A stretch of DNA of 64,000 bases from Oopsacas minuta. Taxonomy: Eukaryota; Porifera; Hexactinellida; Lyssacinosida; Leucopsacidae. How positions within the stretch are numbered: the first letter of the stretch is position 1; the number at the start of each line of letters is the position of its first letter. The notes beneath the pieces are model-generated. The model saw nothing but the letters and a program-made list of their open reading frames with translations. It was not told where the DNA came from and did not search any database. This document shows positions 24,589 to 35,726 of this stretch, piece by piece. Both the position numbers and the translations under genes were made by a program. The stretch lies in NCBI GenBank assembly GCA_024704765.1, contig JAKMXF010000332.1, forward strand, positions 1,109,080 through 1,173,079, in the 5' to 3' direction.

Positions 24589-24710
24589 CATGTACTATAT
24601 ACATATTAAAATTTCAAATTCCGATTGAAAATTATTATTTTAAAACCAAAAATTCTTTCTTTTCTACTGTTCGGATTAGCGAAGGTTCGGATTAGCGAGG
24701 AACGAATTAA
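24174..24710. mobile_element. Pogo/Tigger-like MITE remnants around a microsatellite
   Basis: CAGTAGACTCTCTCTAATCC (24175) and CAATAGAACCTCTCTAATCC (24361) look like successive left ends. TTCGGATTAGCGAAGG and TTCGGATTAGCGAGGAAC (24669-24705) are the matching right-end sequences in inverted orientation. Exact borders and a TA duplication could not be paired. Confidence 0.5.
24391..24589 (+). repeat. (TAC)n microsatellite
   Basis: About 199 bp of TAC repeats (some 65 units) with one short interruption near 24487. It produces long spurious poly-Tyr and poly-Ser frames. Confidence 0.97.
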
Positions 24711-25799
24711 ACAATATTCTTTCCTTCTAGATTATATTTAGACATATTATCAGTGGTAATTGGGTACGTAGACCCTTTCCAAGATTTATACAGTTTGAAA
24801 GTGACAACTTTACAGATTTATAATGAGTAATCGCATTTAGCACCTTCAGGCACATAATTCAAAATGCTATTAGTAAGGGGTAATCGAGTATGTAGATTCC
24901 AATTTTGACCTCTTCATTTCTCTCACTCAATGATTACACATATTATTAATTATAAATTTACACATTTTTTAACATATTTCGAATTGATACTAGATATTTC
25001 GTTTCAATATTTTGGCAGAGGCGTAATTGCAGGATAATTATTGTGAATCTTAACCATTGGACTGAAGGATAGAATATAAGTACGATAGGGCCTAATAATT
25101 CTGAATATCATGATAGTTAACACAGCTTGGCATAGGCGCAACTAGGGCCATTTTGGGTAGGCATATCCCACCCAGATTTCACTCCACCGTAATACAAAAT
25201 GTATATGGCGGATGGGCATGACGTAATCTTTGCCCACCCTGACTCATGAGCCTAGTTGGGATAATGTAGCTTGGTATAGTATTTAACCTGAAATATGTAT
25301 TTCTCAAACATTAGAGACGCGAAATCAGACCGGTCTGGTGAAATGCTTATCTTCACGAGTGTCAAGGGGTCTTGCCCCCCTGAGAAGAACACAACAAAGA
25401 ATCCTGAGGAGTACTACCAGTCTGTCGGCTGGACATTTCTCTAATTATTTTTGTTCAGATTATATAGAATGTGATTCACATACATTTTTCATCCGTTAAT
25501 CTCAATATCTAGGTTTACTAAATTTCCAACCAGGAAATAATTGTAACAACAAGTTTCGACTACATAGCCAGAAATCGATCCTTTTATCGTATGATGGTGT
25601 TCTCGATAATTGATAGTTTGAGACCATCAACAGACATATATACCCCTAAATAAACGGGTGATTTGTGAAGAAGAATAATGTAAGTAATAGAATTGATAAG
25701 ATGTAAACAGTTAGCACCTGAGGAATTTTATCTGCGAGTCAGCAGACAGTCGCTTTGGAAAAATGTAAGATGGGTTCGAAATTATCCATCGGAGCTGGT
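24711..25799. other. No gene; dispersed repeats
   Basis: 24750-24985 belongs to the GGGTAAT repeat family. 25130-25275 has CATAGGCGCAACTAGG and, inverted, CCTAGTTGGG, suggesting a small degraded MITE. Confidence 0.4.
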
Positions 25800-26140
25800 T
25801 CCCATCCTAATATTGTTCAGGAGCCTCGAATGTACAAGAGTGACAATTTTGATGATTTTATCCGATTTTTACAATTATTAGCTAAAGCGCCCTCACTTGA
25901 AGAGAAATTTAAAAACTCAATAAAACATTCCCCAGCACAAACATGTTCGGTCGACAGACTGGTATTGCAGCTCAGGGTTATGTGCTTTTGCGGCCTCCCC
26001 GACCCCCACATATTGATACCGCATTGCGCCAGACTCCTGACTGATATTTGGCTCCTAAATTTGGGAAATATTTCTGGATATTCAAGATAAATAGTTTCAG
26101 ACTGAACTTCATGTTTTATCCTCAAATCATATTGAACAAA
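25800..26140 (+). repeat. Dispersed repeat, copy of 22190-22510
   Basis: See the inverted copy at 22190-22510. The open frames on both strands here (about 100 codons) come from repeat sequence and have no recognisable domain. Confidence 0.75.
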
Positions 26141-27129
26141 TATTTTTCAAAATAACGTTTTTTGCAACTTCATATTTCCGGTTTGAATTCAATGTTGGTT
26201 TTAGTTCCAGTTTCGCTATCACTCAGAACTCTAAACTCAGCTTACTCGATTTTTTGAATTCTCCATATTTAATGCATAAGTAAAGTAGTTTACAAAGCAG
26301 TTTACAAAATTTTTTTCTGGTTAATCAAGATTATCCTGCGATTATAATTTCAAAATTTAAACATCTTTGTACAAACATTTGTGACGTCATAAGTCAGGAA
26401 TCATATGTACGATTGTTCCGAAATTTTCTAAAGTAAAGACATGGTAGTAGCTTGGTCTACAATAATTTTCAGCCAAATTGCTTATGGTGGTAAAATCGCT
26501 ACTTGACTTGGCACGGAATTGTGATGGACTTTCTTTCATTTACATAGTAACGACCCTCTATAATCAGGAGTGGCGGATGGGGGATACATTGAGATTATCA
26601 ATGCCCTCGAAAGTTAAAGTTGACCTGGATAAGCCGGGAATTCAATTTAAAAAGTTATCTATTTTGTACGAAATTTGCATAAAAATAGGTATTTATTGCT
26701 ATGATCAATCGAAATCTTTGAATTTCTCAGAAAAACTATTTTCTACAAATTATATTCACCAAATAACCTTGCGAGATATATAGTATAAAATCTAATACCA
26801 TTGAGTTTACAGTCTTTGGAAGAAGTGGCGATCAAATTCACTCGATAGCACTCTGGTTGAAGGATATTTGCAGTTGAAAGAGTAAGCGATGAATGAGGGA
26901 TATTAGAATATTTTCCGTTCCCGACCACTCCCACGTATAGAGAGTCCACTGGACGAAATTAGCAGTACATCGTGGCAGGGTCGGCTACCTAACTTATGGG
27001 CCCCATGGTTAGAATTCTGTCCGGGGGCCTCCAAATTCTTCCATGAGGGCTAATACATGCAAAACTGAATGAAGAAAAAAGCGTGACAGAAGATACTGTA
27101 CTAATTTATCGGGACATCGCGGGACGTAG
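26141..27129. other. No gene recognised
   Basis: No supportable gene. The 101-codon frame at 26478-26783 has no known motif. Confidence 0.35.
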
Positions 27130-27131
27130 TA

Positions 27132-28500
27132 CAGTGCGTTTGGAAATTATTGGCAGTAAATACTATTTTCATTATCCTTTACAAATATTCTATAACAACC
27201 TTATTTACGACGTTTAAGTTATAGCAACATATAATATACTCGAAATATAATGTATAGATCCACTGACATTCTAATTTTCTGCCGAATCTATCCCAAATGA
27301 TCTTTGACATTAAATATGTGCTTATTATTTTAGTTCACATATTTTAGACCCATATTTTCCAACTTTCACTAACAATATTTTCCACTATTTTGGTATGAAG
27401 GCTGAGGAAAAGAATAGAATCAGAATAAAGGAACTCTTTGATGCTGGGATAACAAAAGCGACTGAAATATTAAGACGACTAGCTATATCAGAGCGGACAG
27501 TATATCGTGTTTGAAGTCTCTTTCTGACAAAAAGAGCTTGACTCATAAGAAAGGAGCAGGTCGACCTCAAATATTGCACAAGTCTGATAGGAATAGAATT
27601 ATGGCACTCGTTCAACACCATCCAAGGATCACTCTGAATGAATGTCGAGCAAAATTGAGTACTCCAGTTGCCAAAAGCACACTATCGGAGGAAATGAAGA
27701 GGAGAGGCTTACAATATCGCCAGGCAGTAAGAATTCCAGCCTTGTCACAACTCCATATTACTAAACAAATAGAATGGTGTAAACGAATGAGGGGTCAGAA
27801 CTGGTCTAAAGTGTTCTTTACTGATGAATGCTCTATATGGATGAATTCAAGCAAGATATATGTATTGACAAAGAAAGGACAGCTTATTAACCTGCCAACT
27901 TTCAAACATCCAGCGAAGACATATTTGGGGTGGTATTTCGGTAATGGACAAAACAAACCTCAAAGTTTTTATCGAAAACTTCAACCAGGAACGGTACAAA
28001 ACAGTTCTAAATGAGTGTCTTATACAAGAAGCTAATGCTTTATACGGAAATCAATGGATATTACAGGAAGATAACAGTCCTATACATACAGGAAATGCAG
28101 CAAAGGCTTGGAAACAGGAATTTGTCCCACATCAGATCGACTGGCCCTCCAATTGCCCCGATCTGGACCCAATTGAAAATCTTTGGGTTGTACAATAGAA
28201 GAGACTCCTCAAAAAGAGATTTACTAGCTCAAATGAGTTGAAAGAAGCTATTTTGGAGATGTGGAACACATTTGACCCTGAAATTTTAAAGCCATTTTGT
28301 CTATCAATGGACAAAAGAATTCGGTTATGCAACAAAGGTGGAGGCAAGAAGATAAATTATTAGCTATATGTTAGTTACTCATGTATATTCTATTTGAGAG
28401 AGTACCGAATTATTAGAAATCATATGATTTTGATCATTCTTAACATAGATATTGAATGGAACCAAATCAAATTTACTGCCAATAATTTCCGAACGCACGG
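27132..28500 (+). mobile_element. Tc1-family transposon with TA duplication
   Basis: The 1369 bp element has 30-bp terminal inverted repeats with two mismatches. They run from CAGTGCGTTTGG at 27132 to GTAAAT at 27161, and on the other strand from CCGTGCGTTCGG at 28500 inwards. TA flanks both sides (27130-27131, 28501-28502). It carries one transposase frame, now broken. It abuts the 3' region of the gypsy element, so it may have inserted into that element's terminal repeat. Confidence 0.93.
27395..28363 (+). pseudogene. Tc1 transposase (DD34E), broken
   Basis: ATG 27395 opens MKAEEKNRIRIKELFDAG, a helix-turn-helix start, and stops at 27512. It resumes as SLSDKKSLTHKKGAGRP (a linker with a GRP AT-hook-like motif), a second helix-turn-helix, and the catalytic FTDECSIW near 27820. 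After a frameshift near 27930 it continues with QEDNSPIH and DPIENLW; 34 residues separate the second Asp from Glu, as in Tc1. An in-frame TAG follows VVQ near 28196, after which the C-terminal frame runs to TAG 28361-28363. Two stops and at least one frameshift inactivate it. Confidence 0.92.
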
Positions 28501-28599
28501 TATATTTGTATTAGACTAGACTGCGAAAATCGGAAGGCTCCAGAATCCAAATCCAATCCATAATCGATTACACACAACCATGAATCCATACCCATATGA

Positions 28600-29409
28600 G
28601 AATACAGTCAACTCCGTGACACACAATCCATTATCCACTCGGCGACCCTGAGCTCCTTCTTACTCGTTGGTTCGAGTATTCGAACGTTCGGCCTTCTTCT
28701 TGCGACAACAATGTATGGACCTATGAAGATTGGGTCTAAACTGCTACGCCTGATCTGATCCTTAAGAAGGACTTGATCACCTTTTCCGATATCAGAATCC
28801 ACCTTTCCTGATCATAGAACAGCTTTTCCCTTCTATATGCTTCTTCAGCATTTTCTCTAGCAATCTCCTCAAGTCGATTTCTCTTGTCCCTAAGCTCCTC
28901 ATAATATTCTTCACTTGTAACACAATCCTAGACTGAATAGCCGATGTTCAAGTCTAAGCTATTCCTAAGTTTCTCACCGTAAAATATCTCATTCGGGCTC
29001 AGACCTGTCGATGAATTTCTAAGAGAGTTATACGTAAATGATACTTCGTTTAGTAGTAACGGCCAATCGGCCTTCCTCAACTTCCTATCTGCAAGCAAGC
29101 AACGCATTACTTGTTTGACCGTCCCAATGCTGCGCTCAGCCAGCCCATCCCCTCCGGATGGTAAGGGGAGGATGCCTTTTTTCAATACCTAGATGCGTAC
29201 ACAACTCGCTCATCGCTACACCATCGACGTTTCTGCCTTGATCCGTGACAACAATACGAGGTAATCCGTACCTGAAGATCCATCCAGACTTAACGGCGTC
29301 TATTATTGATCCAGCGCTCTGATCCTTCATCGGAGTTAATTCCACTAGGCGTAAAACATATCTACCATCAGTAGAAAATATCGATCACCACTATCTGCCC
29401 ATGGCAATG
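28600..29409 (-). pseudogene. Gypsy integrase core and C-terminus
   Basis: From 29409 leftwards the frame resumes the integrase core in the midst of the strand before the first catalytic Asp. It passes GLPRIVVTDQGRNV (second catalytic Asp, near 29245), frameshifts near 29150, continues with NEVSFTYNSLRNSSTGLSPN (near 29020) and ends with a GPY/F-type module, FIGPYIVVARRRPNVRIL, near 28715. The stretch 28803-28927 links the two without a clean frame. The frame disruptions show it is dead. Confidence 0.85.
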
Positions 29410-29449
29410 CACAGTGGTTTAAAATGGGAGTTAGTAAAGAATAGGTATT
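29410..29449 (+). repeat. 3' terminal signal of RAG1-like copy 1
   Basis: Heptamer CACAGTG at 29410-29416, then 24 nt, then ATAGGTATT at 29441-29449. The 9-mer AAAGAATAG (29436-29444) is also found at the other end, but 9 bp closer to its heptamer. Confidence 0.75.
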
Positions 29450-29716
29450 CTAGTACCAGATAGCCATATGCAATGTATTATTTGCGAATAGGTTATCGTA
29501 TCCGAGGAATCGTATGGGGTAATCAAATTTCTTCTATGGCTTCTAGATTTCTGGATATGACGTCATCACATATTATGATGACGTCACATTTAAAAAATTA
29601 TTTAATAAAACTCATAGAGATTTCCACTTCATAAGAAAAATCTCCTTCTCTGTATATATACTATTACCCTGTATAGTATTTGGATAAGAGTGTATAGATT
29701 TTAAATTTTAATGAAT

Positions 29717-31798
29717 CTATGAATTAATTATAAGTGAATCAACAATTTCGTCTATGGAAGAATCTAGTAATCTATTTTCGGTATTATCCCTACAATACTT
29801 TGCTCTTTTTGTGTGGCCGTGTTCCCCACACCTTTCACAAACTAAACTTGAACGAAATTGATTCAATACAGGGTCACTTGCAGAGGCCAGTCTCACGAAA
29901 ATGTCCATTGCATTATCTTCAAATGAAGACTTCCTTGCAAGATTCTCCCTATACTTTCTTAGTAACTTGTTGCATGCCTCGGATCCCTCTTCAGAGAAAC
30001 TTTTCAGACCTCGCCCATGGTTGAACTCTTTCAAAATTTCTTCTGAGTGAGCTAATACCCTGGTAATGTTGGGGTAATGCTCACCCAAGGTAATGAATCA
30101 ACGATCAAGAGATATGTATCGGTGCATAGATCACCAAAGACCTCGGTGTTAATGATCCTGTCTGAATTGATTATTCGAAGGATAGCTGACAAGTGTGTAT
30201 GTAGTTTTGAAAGTGTTTCTTTGTGTTCTGTTTCAACAACTGACAATACACACTCAATATATTTCGAATCACAGGAAAATGCTCGACGAGCTACACTACC
30301 AGTAGAGCTAGTACCTCCACTTGCATTCGGCTGATCTATCTTCATTCCTGTCTTCTCTTCGATCAGATTTCTGACAAATATCATTGAATTTTTTATCGCC
30401 AAAGATGTTGGTGACCATGTACGTTTTCCACAATTCAAATGATAAATTAGTAGATTGAACCACCTGAAAATGCCAGTGTACGAGTGTAACGGAGATGCTG
30501 GAAGGATGTTTATTGTTGAGGTTGGTTCGTGCGTTATGTTACAACGTTGGTTTGAAGGAAGTGAGAAGAACGAATTGCTGTCTTCTATTCACCGAAAAAT
30601 TGAATTGCATCAGTGATGTGTCTGTTGATTGGAAATCCCTGTATTATCAACTCACGATCACTGAGTTCCTTATGTGTTGCTGTGCATAATTGACAACTTG
30701 CCCCACCTGCCCCAGATAGAATTCCTGCCATTTTCCCATCAAGCATTGATCGACAATGTCGACTCGTACTTGCTGATCAGGGCCAAGAATAAATCCTTCA
30801 CTTCTCATCAGATCAGTATCAGTATCGATCAGATCGTCCATAAATCGCTTGATATTAGCTTCGTTTCTTTCGCAGCGAGGAGGAAAATCGGACGTTGAGC
30901 AAAAGGAGAATTGGGAGTGTTATTTTTCCAGAGTTCGCGACCGCTATTGCTTATTATCTTTACAGCTCTGAAACAGAATAAGATAAACGACTTAATATCT
31001 GTATTTGTGTTTGATTGATTATATACAGTGTGACTTCCATAGCCATCTAGTCCGTCTGCTATCTGGAATTGAGGGGAAAATCTTGAGCTGGAGGTGGCGG
31101 TAGCGTGGACATAAGCCTGCAAAAAGTATGGCGGACGTGATGAGCATATGGCATATATACACCAAGTGGAGTTTCAGGATTGGGGTACATCTGAATATCT
31201 GACCGTAAAATTATGCTGTTTCTTTCTTCTACTACCCTATAGTATGCCGGGAAACGAATATCGCTAGATAGCAAGTGATGTCGGAGTTGTGTGTATTTCC
31301 TCCTGCCAATTTCTAGGAGATCTACAAGGAACACTGTCTTGGTAACATCGAGCTCTTTTCTTCAACAATTTACCGAATTGACCCGAAAACTAGTCATAAA
31401 CTACAGATTTTGAAACTTTAGCTATTTCTCGCTGTTTTGTTTGGTTCGATAGTAGTTGCAAGGCAAGTGTAGCTATCTTGATTTCTGAAATATTCTCAAC
31501 GATTGAGAGTGCTTTGATAGATTCCAAGAGATTTGGGAGTCGTGAGCGTTGTTGTTGCATCGTGAGATTGTCAATACTCTTCCTATGGTTTGCTGAGAGT
31601 GTGGATATGACTTCTTCATCATCTAAGGACAGCTCAACGGTATCATAAAAACGGTGCCTCTTCAACTCTGGTTCCATGGATATACCACAATGCCACCAGT
31701 CTCCCTCTAAGCAATCTAGCGATTTCTTTGCCTTCCTGATCCTGCTTCTTACTCGGAGGAGCGTTGCTTCCAATTGTTTCCTTTCTTCGAAGTCCATT
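29717..31798 (-). pseudogene. RAG1/Transib-like transposase, copy 1
   Basis: From ATG near 31798 (MDFEERKQLEATL), a basic N-terminal region is followed by LLEIGRRKYTQLRHHLLSS. Next comes ADGLDGYGSHTVYNQ near 31050, with the Asp equivalent to RAG1 D600. Then comes GKMAGILSGAGGASCQLCTA, read after a frameshift near 30745; the D708-equivalent residue there is Met (CLMGKM versus QLDGKM in copy 3). The block SGGTSSTGSVARR near 30320 resembles the RAG1 NGNFARK and Transib GNTARR segment. FSEEGSEACNKLLRKYRENLARK near 29980 aligns with RAG1 SEGNESGNK, whose second Glu is E962. A C-terminal CERCGEHGHTKRAKYC follows near 29815. Several frame breaks and the lost Asp make it inactive. Confidence 0.88.
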
Positions 31799-32546
31799 TG
31801 AAAGTTCTGCTCAAAGAAACTGAGTGTCGTCGAGATACAGTTGTTGTTGTTGTTGTTGTCTTTCAAAATCTTAGCAAATTCAAGATGAGAGTTAGGGAAA
31901 GTTCTTGAGTGATTGAAAAAAGCGTAGTAAACGGTTGATTATCAGTAAATTCAATTTGTTAATGTCATATTAATCATGTATTTATATATTATATTTATTG
32001 GTAATTGGAATGCTGCAATCGAGTAGATAAATTTAGCATATAACTTGCATAGCAACTAAAAGGTGACATTGGAATTCGCTGAAATTTTTCATGTTGCGCA
32101 CTGTTTCGGGGCGTATCATTTTAATATGTCTTTCTAGATATTATAATGCCATTTTGGTATTAATTTCTAAGTGGTGTTTTTTTTTGCGGTCATTTGGAAG
32201 TTCTTTTTTAAAAAATATTGTACCTCTAAAGTACCATTAATCAAATCAACTTTGAATCCAAATTAGTAAAGATACACTGACGAAAATGGGAAATCAGATT
32301 TAGCATAACTGAATTGTGTTGAGGAAATAAAATAAATTAGATTCGGAGAATTCTGTGACGCTCTCAAGTAAACTTAAATTGGTGCTAATATTAGCATCAC
32401 TGAAACCGCAAATAGAACTATTTTTGATTGATTCTTTGAATTCATATATTGTGAGAGCTATATGTATTCGATCGAAGTGAAATTTGAAATTAACATTATT
32501 CAAACAAACAAGAACGAGTTTAAACCATTAAAAATGAAATCTATTT

Positions 32547-32577
32547 TTTGTCTATTCTTTGCATTCAAACCACTGTG
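32547..32577 (-). repeat. 5' terminal signal of RAG1-like copy 1
   Basis: Read on the minus strand: heptamer CACAGTG (32571-32577), 10 nt, AAAGAATAG (32552-32560) overlapping ATAGACAAA (32547-32555, 15 nt from the heptamer). The sequence ACAAAAAAT 19 nt from the heptamer matches the RSS nonamer ACAAAAACC at seven of nine bases, but not at a 12 or 23 spacing. Confidence 0.65.
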
Positions 32578-32840
32578 CAATGTAACGATGTCAAAAGCTA
32601 ACGCAATCCTAGGTGCCAGCTCTTCTACTATATAGGGCTGGAGTGTTTCCTTCGGCTTGTTGTGGTGTTTGGACTTGAGGCAAACAAGACACCGCGAGCA
32701 AATTTCCTTCACGTCTTTATCCATACCCTTCAAGAAATATCACACTTTTAACTCATCTGCTGTTTTAAGGTGACCCATGTGCCCGAAGTCATGGACCATT
32801 CGTATGACCCTTTCCCTCAACATGAGTGGTATGACCACTC
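32578..32840 (-). pseudogene. Gypsy integrase zinc-binding segment
   Basis: The segment between the two RAG1-like insertions encodes the H-x-H and C-x-x-C zinc-binding part of the integrase (MVHDFGHMGHLKTADEL near 32780, then CSRCLVCLKSKHH near 32690) and the start of the catalytic core (AFDIVTL near 32590, containing the first catalytic Asp). One in-frame TGA lies near 32747. The flanking frames continue on the far side of both insertions. Confidence 0.85.
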
Positions 32841-32882
32841 CACAGTGTGGCAAAAAGGCGAAAATGAGGGATTAGCCAAATT
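32841..32882 (+). repeat. 3' terminal signal of RAG1-like copy 2
   Basis: CACAGTG at 32841-32847, a 23-nt spacer, then ATTAGCCAAATT at 32871-32882. Confidence 0.8.
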
Positions 32883-33023
32883 GTAACTTCAAATTGATAA
32901 TATTTGTATTATACTTGTATATAAAATCGACCCCGTACATTTCACTGGACAAGTCAAATTTTCAATTATCTCACTCGAAATATATGAGGATGACGTCATC
33001 ACTAAAATCACTAATCCATAATT

Positions 33024-35181
33024 TTAATAGATTATCAGGTATTCATAAAGGGTATCCTGTTCAGATGTTTCAAGCATGGTATCTTCGTTTGATTTAGCCT
33101 TTCTAATACTTTTGTGATGATTTAAAACCAATACAGGGTCACTGAAGCACAAAAGTCCGACTAAAATATCACGAAAGTTGTCAGAAAAGGATGTTTTTCT
33201 TGCTAAATTTTCTCTATACCTTCTGACATAGTTATTGCAAGCCTCTAAACATTCTTCAGAAAAGTTTTGTAGTCCATAACCATGATTATAGCGATAAATT
33301 ACTTGAAAACAATGAGCAAACAGTTTATGAAAAGAGGGAGAGATGCTTACCCAAGGAAAGTGATTCAAAACAATTTCATATGTTTCCTTGCAAAGATTTT
33401 CAAGACCATGACAATTAATGTGGTCTTGCTGTTAACTATCCTCAAAATCACCGAGAGGTTGTTTTGAATGATTTTAAGTGTTGGTTTATCAACTGGGGTA
33501 ATAGTGGAGGTAGCCCATCTGAAGAAATCTCTTTTATCTCGGAAACAGTCTCATGCAACATTACCAGTTGTTGAAGTCCCCCTTGATTAGATCGAATATC
33601 GATTTTGATACTAGATTTTCCTTCTATAATTGACTTTATTCGTTTCAAAGAGTCCTGTACTTTTGTGCATGCAGGTGACCACTTTCTACAACCCAGCGTC
33701 TAAGTGATATATGAGTAACTTATACCACCTAAAGACACAGAGATACGCATGCAATGGAGAATCTGCTAAGATGTTTATTTCGGAAGTAGGGTGGTGGGTA
33801 ATGCCACAGCGGTTTTTGGAAGGTAGGCCAAATATTTCTTCCCCATTAATATCGTCAAATAGTTGGTTAACATCAATAATGTATCTATTAATTGGAAAAC
33901 CTGATCTGGCCCACTCTAAACTATTGATTTCCTTCCTGTGGCCGTGCAAAGATGACATGATGCACCACCCGCTCCATCTAATAGACCTGCCATTTTGGTA
34001 TCAAATATAGATCGAATTATTTCTACTTCTATGTGACCATTTTCAACTGTAATTCCTTGTTCTACAACTAATTTAGTTGCCGGATTTATGAGTGTATCCA
34101 AAATAATTTAACGTTTTCGTGATTATCCTTCAACGCAATTAAGCAGACTGCTCTGAATGAAAAAGGTGAATTGGGGAGAAGTATCGACGTATAATGGGAA
34201 ACCTGTGCTATCTGTCATACTGAGAACTTTAAATCCGAATAGAATAATACTGTGTGTATCTAAACCTAGATTTGAGTTCACTTTGGTTGTAAGAATTGTG
34301 TGAGCCTGATCCATCTAGACCGTCTGCTATTCGAACTGACAAAGGATATTGTGAGTTGTTTACAATGGAATCGAAGCTTAAAAGATGTCGTTGAATTGTT
34401 AGTTCGAATATTTCGAAATAAGGAACTGATACACCAATAGAGTGACCTTCAGGGTTAGTGACAAATAAAACGCTCCGTAAAAGAGAAATTTCTTGACGGT
34501 ATTGCGATATTACTCTATACAATGGGAATATGATATCTTGTTTCAATAATTTCTTCAACTGTGTGTATTTGAATGCTCCAATTTCGAGAAGATCTATTAT
34601 ATAACTTGACATAGGTATCGAAACTTTCTTTACATTTCTATACATGCCTGTTGTGATTATTTCTTTGCATATACTGGAAGTTTCTCGATCATTTTCCTGA
34701 TTAGAAATTAGTTCCAGAGCTAAAGCAGTAACCTTCTTATCGTCAACCTGCTTCCTTTGGGCAACGGACTGAATATGCTTTAGCAAACGTTCAAACGGTT
34801 TCGAGTTGCTTTCATTGTGAGTTTGAATAATGGTTTTCTGATCTTTGTTAGATTCTCTTCAATAAATGAGTGGTGCTCAGGAATAGAATCGAATGTGTCA
34901 ATCGACATTTATGATCCAGAGTTACAAGTAGTGACTGAATAAAACTCCATACCCTCCCAAACATTTAAGTTGTAAATCTTCTGATAATGATCTCTGGATT
35001 TTCGAAAATTTCTTAATTTCCAACGAATGGTTTCAAACAGATCATCTGACAAGGAATGAATATCAATTATCTGACGAGCTGCACCAGAATTATTCCAACC
35101 ATGTGATTTATAAATATCGTATGCTTCTTTTTGTGCAACAAATGTTTTATCCATTGAACTGGTGGAAGGAAGTAATGTCAA
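33024..35181 (-). pseudogene. RAG1/Transib-like transposase, copy 2
   Basis: Fragments in order are: MDKTFVAQKEAYDIYKSHGW (near 35150); KVTALALELISNQ and LLEIGAFKYTQLKKLL (34560-34760); ADGLDGSGSHNSYNQ near 34320 (D600-like Asp); RSIFDTKMAGLL and GGASCHLCTAT near 34000 (D708-like Asp retained, with its C-x-x-C); SPLHAYLCVFRWYKLLI near 33725; and FSEECLEACNNYVRRYRENL near 33245 (E962-like Glu). All three catalytic positions survive, but the frame is broken at least five times. Unlike copy 1 there is no C-terminal zinc-knuckle tail. About 530 bp of noncoding DNA precede the gene inside the element. Confidence 0.88.
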
Positions 35182-35693
35182 CTAAGTATCAATAATTGGA
35201 TAAATAATACAAGTTTGAAATTGAGCTGGTTCCAGAGAAATTTGGATTGAAATTCGAAATGGTGGGGAATGGGGCGCTAATAATTGTATAAAATTAAGGG
35301 TAATACAGTACTTTAAAATTGTTAAAAATATAGAGGCCCATATTGTACCCATTTAAAAATCTACCTCTGAGTATGTCGAAATACATCCCGAAATTTGGTA
35401 ATTTTCGGGGCTTCGAAAAAGAGTTCTCTCAAAATTTCTATTAAGTTTGGGAGATATTAATGTTCAAAGTTATGATAGTGAATACTTATAAATGAATCAC
35501 GAATTGATTACTTGCAAATAGGCAATTTGATTGCATCTACTGTTAGAATTTATGATAACGTAATTATAGTTCGGAAAATGTTTTGAAACCTCATAAAATT
35601 ACGTCATTAGACAATGAGAATTTAAATTCATAGAAGCTGAAACACAGTAAACACAATATTACAATATTTACAGGTAGTTATGAGACTACAAAA

Positions 35694-35726
35694 AATTTGG
35701 CTAATTCTAGATGATGCCACACTGTG
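35694..35726 (-). repeat. 5' terminal signal of RAG1-like copy 2
   Basis: Read on the minus strand: CACAGTG (35720-35726), a 14-nt spacer, then ATTAGCCAAATT (35694-35705). The spacer is 9 bp shorter than at the 3' end. Confidence 0.8.

Larger units (their letters stand above)
29410..32577 (-). mobile_element. RAG1/Transib-superfamily transposon, copy 1, with RSS-like ends
   Basis: The 3168 bp element is inserted in the gypsy integrase, flanked by the perfect 5-bp duplication CAATG (29405-29409, 32578-32582). Its ends share 11 bp, CACAGTGGTTT, beginning with the V(D)J heptamer CACAGTG. Removing the element and one CAATG restores the integrase frame, proving the borders. Five-base duplications and CAC-starting ends are known for Transib and RAG-like transposons. 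The single transposase gene is on the minus strand; no RAG2-like (Kelch) frame is present. Confidence 0.92.
32841..35726 (-). mobile_element. RAG1/Transib-superfamily transposon, copy 2, with RSS-like ends
   Basis: The 2886 bp element is inserted in the same gypsy element, flanked by the perfect 5-bp duplication CACTC (32836-32840, 35727-35731). Both ends start CACAGTGTGGCA (12 bp). A 12-bp box, ATTAGCCAAATT, recurs inside both ends at different distances. Removing the element and one CACTC restores an open integrase frame. Its terminal sequence beyond the heptamer differs from copy 1, so it is a separate family and a separate insertion. Confidence 0.92.

Noticed and set aside
24326-24628. 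Long poly-Tyr/Thr and poly-Ser/Val open frames
   Set aside because: They are translations of the (TAC)n microsatellite on both strands.
32300-32503. 67-codon minus-strand frame beside the gypsy integrase as more integrase
   Set aside because: It lies inside RAG1-like copy 1 (5' noncoding part) beyond the CAATG border at 32577.
29410-35726. A RAG2-like partner gene inside the RAG1-like elements
   Set aside because: Non-transposase parts of both elements were read on both strands; no Kelch repeats or PHD-like Cys/His pattern is present.
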